Shown piece after piece: positions 7,433-14,470 of a stretch of 14,470 nt of DNA; position 1 is the stretch's first letter, and each line of letters begins with the position of its first letter. This DNA comes from Cylindrobasidium torrendii FP15055 ss-10 (lineage: Eukaryota; Basidiomycota; Agaricomycetes; Agaricales; Physalacriaceae), in the NCBI GenBank assembly GCA_000934385.1, contig KN880863.1, positions 1 through 14,470 on the forward strand, given 5' to 3'. The notes beneath the pieces were generated by a model. That model did not search any database. It worked only from the letters and a program-made list of their open reading frames with translations, and was not told the DNA's origin. The position numbers and the translations under genes were made by a program.

Positions 7433-8585
7433 ATGTCCTTTGCACCCAAGTCTACGCCGCTCGTCGCGTCCGGACATACTCGTCCAGTTACCCATCTCTC
7501 GTTTTCATCGCTCCAGGACGACGGCAGTTACCTTCTTATCTCGAGTTGTAAGGATGGAAAGCCGATGCTACGGGAATGGACTGGAGACTGGATTGGCACG
7601 TTTCTCGGACACAAAGGCGCCGTCTGGAGCACGAAGCTCTCCCCCGATTCCGCACGTGCTGCCTCTGGAAGTGCTGATTTCACCGCGTACGTCCAACCCT
7701 TGCAACACGCGTCTTGGGGCTAACCGTCGCGTTACAGAAAGGTCTGGGACACGTACTCTGGCACTCCGCTTCATTCATTCCCCCACAACCATATCGTCCG
7801 CACCGTTGCGCTCTCGCCGACCTCATCCCATCTGCTTACTGGTGGGCAAGAAAAGAAAGTCAGGATGTTTGATCTCGCACGTCCCGACGCCGAACCCGAC
7901 TATCTCACCGAATCGGCCGGGCTGGCCCACGAAGGCACCGTCAAGAGCGTCGTCTGGGTTGGCGATCACACGGGTGTCAGCGCTGGCGAGGACGGCCTTG
8001 TGAAGTACGTGCATTCCCCAACACGCGATGTCTGAAACTCAACTCTTGCAGGTGGTGGGATCTCAGAACACGACAGTTAACGAACAAGATAAACTTCTCT
8101 AATCCTATTACTTCCATGGAGCTCTCCGCACAGACAGGACGTCTTGTTATCACGTCTGGTACCACTGTTGCATTCGTGCCCGCCCTTCCAAACAGTAACG
8201 GCAAGGCACACAGCCTGAACCTAGCTTATGCGCCGTCGTCCGCCACTATACATCCCATCTGGCAAGACCGTTTCGTGACTGGCAATACGGGCGACGAATG
8301 GGTTCGCATTCATAGCATGGATGGCGACGAACGTGAGGTGCTGAAGGGCCATCACGGGCCGGTGCATTCTGTTGAGTACAGCCCTGATGGCGAAATGTTT
8401 GCCAGTGGCAGCGGTGCGTGTTTATGCTACATCTCTGATGTGTTTACTGATGGTTTCGCAGAGGACGGTATGGAGAACAATAATCATGGTCATGGGCCTT
8501 TCATTGACCTTTTGCTGCAGGGACGATTCGGCTGTGGCAGACCACACCTGGCAAGACGTACGGACTGTGGCAGGGACAGGGCTGA
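7433..8585 (+). CDS. STRAP: STRAP (serine-threonine kinase receptor-associated protein) homologue, WD40 (5 exons, one of 6 nt)
   Basis: Exons 7433-7686, 7738-8004, 8052-8413, 8462-8467 and 8521-8585 give 317 aa, a normal STRAP length. The start (TPLVASGHTRPVTHLSFS) and end (SGSEDGTIRLWQT...YGLW) are typical of STRAP. WD repeats are visible throughout: GHKGAVWSTKLSPD, then KVWDTYSG, GHTRPV, HEGTVKSVVW...WWDLRTRQ and GHHGPVHSVEYSPDG...LW. They form a seven-bladed propeller scaffold. In animals STRAP/UNRIP acts with the SMN complex in snRNP assembly and in translation control; the fungal role is inferred. Introns are 51, 47, 48 and 53 nt with CTAAC/CTGAT/TTGAC-like branch sites. The fourth exon is only 6 nt (AGGACG); including it gives the canonical S-E-D-G-T, skipping gives S-G-T in the same frame. 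The start ATG is the first after the putative 5' UTR intron. Confidence 0.92.
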
Positions 8586-8811
8586 CCTAATGCGCCGCTG
8601 GAGGGAAATCTGGTTGCTCGAACGTACTGCTTACCGTATGAATAAGAACTATATTGTATTCACGGAAGACTCGGATCTTGATGCGATGACGGAGAAGACG
8701 ACGTGCGAGCCGACTGAGTGTCTGAGGCCTGACCTAGAAAAGCTGCGATACGTCATGCTTGCTCTTTCCTCCCACCGCCTCGGCACACGCATTATTGTTC
8801 CCACGGCCACC
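8586..8811 (+). promoter_or_regulatory. STRAP 3' flank and SnoaL-like gene promoter
   Basis: A 226-bp spacer between two plus-strand genes. It is free of stops in the frame that continues from STRAP exon 3, which makes a false 402-codon fusion. TACGTCA, a CRE/ATF-like site, occurs at 8750-8756. CT-rich sequence (about 8761-8780) precedes the start codon, as is common at fungal transcription starts. An upstream ATG at 8638, in frame with 8812, would lengthen the next protein by 58 residues that look non-coding. Confidence 0.45.
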
Positions 8812-9777
8812 ATGTCCATTAACCACCACCACCACCATCATCGCAGCAACAGCGCCGGGCGCTCACTCTCGCCCCGACGCGCGTCAACATCCAGTGCCGA
8901 ACGCTCGACGTCGCCTGGCCCGACGCAGACCTTCCACCCGCATATACTTCCGCGCTCGGTCCCAACACCGGCCCTGGTAGAATCAGCTGCCAGCGGGGCG
9001 CACTATGCCGGGATTAAAGTCGACGGCTCCCAGCACCGTGCAAACAACCATGAACACCAAAGACGCTCCTCGGCTCACAACGACGTCGAACTCGCTGCGG
9101 ACCACGGCCGCGTATTGGATGACCTGAAGGAGATATTCTCATGCCGGGCAACAGTGGAGATATTCGAGCGCTCCTGGCACAAAGACGCGGTATTCGAGGT
9201 ACGTTTTGGCTTGCAAATGGAGTGTGTGAGGATGCTGAGACAAGACGCGTCACAGGATCAACTTGCGTGCGCGAGGGGATACGCTGAGTACACTGCGCAG
9301 GTATGTGGTCTCCATGTTGTTTAGCCTATGAGAGCTCACAGTATCCATCCTCCTAGTTCTTCGGTCTGGTACGCTTTCCCCACAACGCGATTGATTGCCC
9401 CATTAAGCCAACTCCTTTCTTTCTTGTAGCCCAAGATATTCTCGAAGAGCGAACAACTCTCAATGCGCCTGATGTCGTCCACGAGTATGCCGAACAGGAT
9501 CGTATATGCTCAATCGCAAGCGTATACTGCAAAGTGGATCAACAAGACCAAGGTGCGTGTCTGTTTCATTCACATAGGCGCCTGCCCATATTTGCGTTAG
9601 GTGATTGACTCCATTATCGTTGTCGACCTTGATGAGGACAACAAGGTCGTCCACCTGGCAGACCAGTGGAATGGGAAATTACCCACCTGGTGGGGCAACC
9701 AATTCCTGCGTCGCGCAAATGGATATATCACATCCTACCTCGTCAGTGTTCCCAAGACAGACACAAAGACGCAGTGA
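8812..9777 (+). CDS. SnoaL/NTF2-like domain protein with N-terminal His6 run (5 exons, one of 12 nt)
   Basis: Exons 8812-9198, 9256-9300, 9357-9368, 9430-9552 and 9601-9777 give 247 aa; all junctions are phase 0. Residues 1-95 are low-complexity and Ser/Arg/His-rich, with six His at 5-10 (8824-8841). Residues from about 100 (VLDDLKEIFSCRATVEIFER) to about 240 form a single SnoaL/NTF2-like alpha+beta cone of a kind common in Agaricomycetes (FERSWHKDAVFE, FFGLPKIFSKSE, VIDSIIVVDLDEDNKV, LADQWNG). Function is unknown; such folds bind small ligands or act as enzymes. The start is chosen for its ideal context GCCACCATGT. Introns are 57, 56, 61 and 48 nt. The acceptor of intron 2 must be TAG at 9354-9356, because the earlier CACAG at 9337-9341 leads to an immediate in-frame stop. 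This leaves a 12-nt exon encoding FFGL. It is tandem with STRAP; no link in function is evident. Confidence 0.82.
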
Positions 9778-10457
9778 TTCTTCAGCTTGTAGTCTGGACG
9801 TTGTATTGTCAAGCAACCAATGCTTGTATCTTGTAACCTTCTTTCTCTCTTGTAAAATATGCTGTACATTATATTGGTCATACACGGAATAGCGACATTT
9901 GTGTTTTCACGCCTTGACTGCGTTGCGAAATGACATAAGAGAAAGCGCGACTATCAGCCTTAGGGTCAGACTCGACGTGCAAGAACGATAGTTCCAAAGT
10001 AAATATGATACAGTGTAGCGATCCTTGTAAAGTTGTTGGTCTCGAGCTAGCCGCAAGTTGTAATCCTATTCCCAACACAGTATACTATCCATGGCGCTAG
10101 AATTATGTCCACCAGTCTGAGTCTGAGCTTGTACTCATTCTAAGAGTCATGAAAATCTGAATACGACTCGGTCAGTACATAGTACTAGTAGCTCAGAGTG
10201 AGTCTGCAGCTTACTACATATGTTGGTGATCGGCACTGAGCGTAGGAAATCGAGATATATGACAATCCTATTCCTTTTGCGTTTCGACCGACGCGATTCC
10301 AATGCTGCCCTCGTCTGTGCTGGGAGTCATTGTTACCGATCAACCTTCCTTTTTGGGAAACTTGCTCCCGTACCGTTGGCGATCGCGCGCACATCCCCAG
10401 CTGGGAAAAGTATCGGATTCTGTACTTTCGAAGCAATGCGAAACGTCACCGTGACTC
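9778..10457. other. Intergenic region, no supported gene
   Basis: 680 bp between two plus-strand genes, A+T-richer than the coding DNA. It holds the SnoaL-like gene's 3' UTR and the promoter of the DUF7587-like gene. Only short frames without family resemblance are present. An in-frame TGA lies two codons before the ATG at 10458. I see no clear TATA box. Confidence 0.5.
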
Positions 10458-11435
10458 ATGACTGCCCGGGTCCTCGCTCCCGAAAAAGTAGATAAAGGCG
10501 ACCGACTGATTTCCCAAATCTTCATGAAATACCACCACTGTAACACTACCACTGGTGCAGAGGACACAAGAGTTCTTGTGTCCCCTGCACCAAAACAACT
10601 ATATAGAGTCGTTGACTATATCAACAACCGGCCAGATCAAAGAGGTCACCTTTTATCCCGCCGTGCCGCGCAATGTCCCGACGCCGCGCCCATCGTTGTG
10701 TCAGAAGATGTTGCCCAACAAATCCGAGACCATGTCGCAATTTGGGGATGTGATTCTTCCCCTTTCATCTCCACCACAACAGACCCTCTTTGGGCTCTTT
10801 GGAAGGCCTCACGACTGGCAACTCTTCCAACTCAAAGCCAGGCCAATAAACCTGGCGAAATACAAATTCTGCTTGTCAGGACAAATCGTGATGTTTTTGA
10901 TCTCTCGCGCCGCGAGATTCAGAACATCCTATATGCTCCTTGCGAGCCAGACCCACGAGCAATACAACGCTACGCGTCAAGCTCAAGCGAGGTGCTAATC
11001 CTCGACCTCATCCGCAAGGATGAGATATCGGCAACAATACCAATCGAGAGCATCGTCAAGTTCATTCCACGATTTCTCAACATCAACACATCGTGCTCGG
11101 CATACGTCTGGAAATCTCAAGTATGTCAGGCTTTCGCGGAAGACCCGGATGGGATCTACTTGTTGGCGAACTTCCTGGTCAATGTATGCTTGGAAGTATC
11201 GCGGGTTTTAGGATCTAGGAATACCATGGGTGATATAAATGAAGTGGCCGGAAGTGTTTGCATGCACGGAGTCCACCTTCTGGGAGCATTGAGGGGTGGT
11301 TATGTGAGCAAAGAGGATGTGCAGCGGTTATGGGCTGCACTTGTCGAAGAAGCTGGACGGCATGATCTTTTACAAATGCCAGGCCAATGCCAGGGAGAAA
11401 GCAAGGGTAACACTGAAGGACAACCGGTTACGTGA
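10458..11435 (+). CDS. Basidiomycete protein with DUF7587-like, possibly ADP-ribosyltransferase-like, domain (single exon)
   Basis: An uninterrupted frame of 325 aa, the only intronless gene here. Residues about 48-205 resemble the fungal DUF7587 family as I remember it: LYRVVD (Arg50), then WGCDSSPFISTTTDP (Ser105-Thr107), a beta-strand IQILLVRTN (136-144), and SSSSEVLILDLI (Glu178) followed by IPIESIVKFIP. The order Arg, S-T-T and Glu-Val-Leu is what R-S-E-type ADP-ribosyltransferase folds show, but I infer this from spacing alone. Residues 206-325 form a separate, probably helical, C-terminal part (LLANFLVNVCLEVSRVLG; SKEDVQRLWAALVEEAG). No signal peptide or membrane segment is evident. 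The start follows an in-frame TGA directly upstream; residues 33-45 are encoded by a strong palindrome, so a later start or a recent insertion is conceivable. No role can be assigned from context. Confidence 0.72.
   Translation: MTARVLAPEKVDKGDRLISQIFMKYHHCNTTTGAEDTRVLVSPAPKQLYRVVDYINNRPDQRGHLLSRRAAQCPDAAPIVVSEDVAQQIRDHVAIWGCDSSPFISTTTDPLWALWKASRLATLPTQSQANKPGEIQILLVRTNRDVFDLSRREIQNILYAPCEPDPRAIQRYASSSSEVLILDLIRKDEISATIPIESIVKFIPRFLNINTSCSAYVWKSQVCQAFAEDPDGIYLLANFLVNVCLEVSRVLGSRNTMGDINEVAGSVCMHGVHLLGALRGGYVSKEDVQRLWAALVEEAGRHDLLQMPGQCQGESKGNTEGQPVT
10554..10591. repeat. Near-perfect 38-nt palindrome inside the DUF7587-like gene
   Basis: Left arm GGTGCAGAGGACACAAGA (10554-10571), two bases GT, right arm TCTTGTGTCCCCTGCACC (10574-10591). 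The arms pair at 17 of 18 positions. It encodes GAEDTRVLVSPAP near the N-terminus. It would fold into a very stable mRNA hairpin or DNA cruciform. It could be an insertion footprint or a regulatory hairpin; its origin is unknown. Confidence 0.9.
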
Positions 11436-12371
11436 TCACACGTTGGCTGGCTAGGGTGGGACGAGCCGTTTGATACGGACAGATTTATTGCTCTTACTTA
11501 TGGTCATTGCCTCTTTTGCGTCTATTTGTCCAAGTATCTATTTTCATATGTTCCTTATATGCCGAATCTGGCGCGCCATGAGTAGTACTACTGTTTTTAG
11601 AAAGTTATGAACTGTATTCTGCATGTATGCTTTTCTGTAAATGTGCCCGTGCGGAACTCAATGAGACTGGAATTCGCAGCCACTGTAACCGTGAAATAAG
11701 GAAGATTATGGAATAAGCGACAAATTCAAGACAGAATAAGAATAAGCTCCCCTTTAGGGAATAAGTGATAGAGTTGTCCCTAAGTTCTAACGTAAATTTA
11801 GAGCTTAGATGCAAATGTCCACAGCGGCGAAGAAATGGCACAATGTCAACATTTGACAACACTTCATAATCATGTGCTCGATTTCTGAGCTGAGATGTGA
11901 AGTATCACTAAGCCTATCTAAGATTATCACGAACAATGGACGATCGGATCACTGACTAATCAACCCAACATTTCTTTATTCGATGCTCACAGACGTCTTT
12001 GGTCACAGCTCCACAAGTAAAAGAGACATAGACGTGTACAATAGATAAAACCAAAGGAAGGTAAGATGTGGTATGTATAACGGATGAGATGGGGGTATGT
12101 GTGTATGTGCAAGGATAGTGGGAATACAGGAATGTAGTACAAATAGATATCGTTCGCAAGTCCGTCTCTCTTCACTCTCTGCGTTGACAAAAAGGTAGGG
12201 GGTGTACGTTCTGGGAGGGGCTGATACGGTCTGCACTTGCGTGCGGCGCGCCGTCCGTTCTCGGTTCAGTGAGCCAAAGACGAACTAATTTTCGCGCGAG
12301 CCGGCGCTTCAGACGTAATCACGAAAGCCAATTACAGGCGGGAGGTGTAGGTTGGGATGCTGATAATGTAT
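11436..12371. other. Convergent intergenic region, no supported gene
   Basis: 936 bp between the stop codons of the DUF7587-like gene (+) and the SMG6-like gene (-). It is A+T-rich to about 12150. It holds a cluster of GAATAAG motifs (11693-11765) and an inverted TTAGGGA/TCCCTAA pair around it. The open frames (under 90 codons) look random. I looked for a tRNA or box C/D snoRNA and saw none. Confidence 0.5.
11693..11765. repeat. Cluster of GAATAAG motifs
   Basis: GAATAAG occurs at 11711-11717, 11734-11740, 11740-11746 and 11759-11765, with a variant GAAATAAG at 11693-11700. On the minus strand it reads CTTATTC. The spacing is irregular, so it is not a tandem array; it may be a polyadenylation-related A-rich element or chance. 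Confidence 0.5.
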
Positions 12372-14470
12372 TCACGGCGCGGTGAGAATGCATGCAAGGT
12401 CCTTCTCGCTTGCTGCAGCGAGGTCGCGCGCGCGTGCTTTCAGGCGCACTGCAGTAATGTTAGCGCCAATTGATTGCGTTGGGGAAGACAACATACAATT
12501 ACGGTCGAGGCTGAGCAGAACTACCTTGACCGGTTTCGCCAGAGCCATTGCGTTTGCTTGGAGGAACGCGCTGCGGTCCATCCAGTGCTCCTCGTGCCAG
12601 ATCGCTGCCTTCAAGATGAGGTCATCCATACTGCGCTCTGGCGACCCAGAAAATGATATCTCCTCGGTGCGAATGTTGAGGTTCTGGAGGTAGTTGCCCT
12701 TGGATGTTTGGATCTTCAGAGACGTTGAATGAGAGCGAACATGTGACGTAAGGTACGCCATAGCATCCTTTGCCGCTTGGCCAAGCTGTCCAATATTGTG
12801 GGAAATTCCGTCGAGCTCCATCACGACAGGGAGCGGGATTATCACAGTCCACCGGATGCTTTCGACCAGAGACGCGAACATAGCGAGCGACGATAAAAGA
12901 ATGTTGGTGTCGACAACCAAGACAGTGTAGCCTGGTTGGATAGCAAGGAGAGGGCGCGTGTCGTTGGTCGGTGTGCGTTTTGGACGGCGGGAGGGTGCCG
13001 TTGCAGTCGGTGTCCGTTGTGAGTCCTGAACGAGGCTCTCGAGGTAACGGCGGCGTTCCTAAAAACAATGAGCACGTATAAATCTGTACCACAAGATGCA
13101 CACACCTTGAGTGCGCGAATCTCCGGCGTATCGTTGTCACTATCCTCGTCGCTTTCCTCGGAGGCGCCGAGAATACCCTCGTCGTCGACTTCCATGGCAT
13201 CGTCGGCCCAACGGGTGCCCCCGCGCCTGCGCTCCGCTTCCTCGTTCTCAACCCGTGCTTGCTCCTTCCAGACGGCCACCTTCTGTGCCAGTGCGCCCTC
13301 GACCCTCCATTCTCTTGTACCCTGAGTCCACTCCAACCCATCAACAGCGCCTGTGACCTCAATTGCGCACCGCACAAGTCTAACCCACCGCTTGCCATAG
13401 CTGCCTTGTTCACCTTCCTCATCATCGTCATCTTCGATGTGCCCATCCGTCATGTCCTCCTCCTCGGCGGCGTTCAGGACTTCCTGCTCGACCTTCTTCT
13501 CCAGCCCACTTCGCCAGTAGCCACGCTCGAAGACTTTCCGCCCGACCCATTCCATACCACGGAGACACCAGTCCTCGGGCAAAGGAGGGGCGCAGCCGGA
13601 GGTGATCATGTCCCACCGACGAGCATCGGCGGGCATGACATGGTCGAGGTGCTGAGAAGACATAACGGTGCGCGGGACTGTTGCAAAGAACGCAGCAAGG
13701 GCGTCCCACGGAATAGACCGCTCGAGTACCTCCCGTGATCCGGTATGCTTGAGTATTGTTGACAAAAAAGTAAGCAGAACAGTGAGGTACGGGTTGATGG
13801 TCGAGCGAGCGAATGGTGATGGCTTGCGGGTCGGGCGCTGGAGGACATACGAGAACATCTCGAAAGCTAGCTGCATAGCCAGTTGGAGCTGCAGGGGTAG
13901 GTCGAGCTCTTCAGCTGTCGGTGGCGACGTTGCTGAGGACGGGGCTGCGTCAACGTCCATGGACTCGTCTGCCATCGCCTCGCGCTTAGCCATGACGCGC
14001 ATAGCTGCAGCTGTGCCGGGGTCCCTAGATCCAACACCACCAAGGCGTTTGAGCACGCCGCTTGGTTTGCCGTATTCGAGAATCGACCCAATATTGACCA
14101 CTGCCATCATGATCCAATCTCTGTCTTCAGCGCCTTCAATTTCCAACCGCTCGACAAAACGCGAGAGCGTTGGCTGGAATGCGTCGAGGTCGACGTTTGT
14201 GAATAGCATGCCGTGGAGCAGAACAAAGAGGTCGGCTACGTTTGCATCGGGAAGCGACCGTCGAGCCTGATTTGGCTGTGACCAAATGGGCAATATGGAC
14301 TCGCGCGACGTCTGAAACGGGTGTAACGTAGTCATACTATAGACAGTAATGAGCAGTGCAACGAGGATATCGAAAATGGAAACGTACCTCTTGACAAAAT
14401 GGTATACAGCCCGAAGCTCTTCACTGTCGGTGTCCCTGCTAAGGAGGCCGAGGTGGTGGTGCAGCTTTCC
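12372..14470 (-). CDS. SMG6: EST1/SMG6-like protein with C-terminal PIN nuclease domain (5' partial)
   Basis: Visible exons (minus) 14470-14388, 14336-13106, 13058-12497 and 12448-12372 encode 650 residues to the stop; the N-terminus lies beyond the window. The first visible residues (GKLHHHLGLLSR, ELRAVYHFVK, then SMTTLHPFQTSRESILP) are the conserved junction of EST1/SMG5-7 proteins between the 14-3-3-like and the helical DNA/RNA-binding regions. An acidic linker and a coiled ERRRYLESLVQ helix lead to a PIN domain (visible residues about 480-650). Asp488 (VVDTN), Asp584 (MDDLIL) and Asp623 (SLDRN) match the three catalytic Asp of human SMG6, with the same 39-residue gap between the last two. 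It is therefore likely an active endonuclease of nonsense-mediated decay, perhaps also telomere-linked as for EST1. Introns are 51, 47 and 48 nt. The last (GTATGT...GCTAAC...CTGCAG) is stop-free and a multiple of three; splicing gives DRNLRLKARAR, as expected. Confidence 0.92.

Noticed and set aside
8638..8811. Upstream in-frame ATG extending the SnoaL-like protein by 58 residues.
   Set aside because: The extension resembles random translation, and the ATG at 8812 has an ideal GCCACC context after a CT-rich leader.
8116..9324. A 402-codon open frame joining STRAP exon 3 to the first part of the SnoaL-like gene, looking like a fusion protein.
   Set aside because: It reads through three clear GT-AG introns and the 226-bp spacer; spliced STRAP ends at 8585 with the family's normal C-terminus.
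11740..11790. Telomere-like TTAGGG near the SMG6/EST1-like gene.
   Set aside because: Single copies only, in an inverted arrangement; no telomeric array.
13259..14270. Plus-strand ORFs of 159 and 200 codons opposite the SMG6-like gene.
   Set aside because: Antisense shadows of a strongly conserved minus-strand coding region.
12842..14335. 497-codon minus-strand frame ending in an Arg/Leu/Thr-rich tail after the acidic region.
   Set aside because: After ALK it enters a 47-nt intron (13059-13105) and then a wrong frame; splicing gives ERRRYLESLVQ and the PIN domain.

Overview
The window looks like nuclear DNA of a filamentous basidiomycete, most likely an Agaricomycete. Six of the seven genes found are broken by very short GT-AG introns. 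I place 19, of 45-61 nt, most with CTAAC/CTGAC-type branch sites just before the acceptor. The protein families (STRAP WD40, LENG1/CIR_N, an EST1/SMG6-type PIN nuclease, a MATA-type HMG box, a fungal SnoaL-like protein) also fit such a fungus. There are no bacterial operons, no rRNA, no convincing tRNA, no CRISPR and no intact transposon.

Layout, left to right. 1-2192 holds no gene I can support; its left edge carries a TATA box and CT-rich leader on the minus strand, probably the promoter of a gene starting beyond the window. 2193-3156 (+) is a LENG1-like CIR_N protein in four exons. 3639-5049 (-) is an HMG-box transcription factor in four exons with a tyrosine-rich tail; it converges on the LENG1 gene. 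5125-6682 has no confident gene, but holds a coding-like island with broken frames and two strong palindromes. 6683-7293 (-) is a small conserved fungal protein with a predicted N-myristoylation signal. It is divergent, across 139 bp, from a STRAP homologue at 7433-8585 (+) that contains a 6-nt microexon. 8812-9777 (+) is a SnoaL/NTF2-like protein with a natural His6 run and a 12-nt microexon. 10458-11435 (+) is a single-exon protein with a DUF7587-like, possibly ADP-ribosyltransferase-like, core and an almost perfect 38-nt palindrome inside its coding sequence. 12372-14470 (-) is the C-terminal part of an EST1/SMG6-like protein with a complete PIN catalytic triad; its N-terminus lies beyond the right edge.

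The genes do not form a pathway cluster. Three have RNA-related homologues (STRAP in SMN/snRNP assembly, LENG1/CIR_N in spliceosome-associated proteins, SMG6 in nonsense-mediated decay), but fungal gene order is loose and I read no functional linkage into it. All exon-intron structures were deduced by eye from splice consensus, reading-frame closure and remembered family sequence. In every spliced model the exon lengths add up to a whole number of codons. No system that I would call clearly new was found. The observations most worth checking are the two microexons, the palindrome within the DUF7587-like gene, the ART-like reading of that protein, and the broken coding island near 6.2-6.6 kb.
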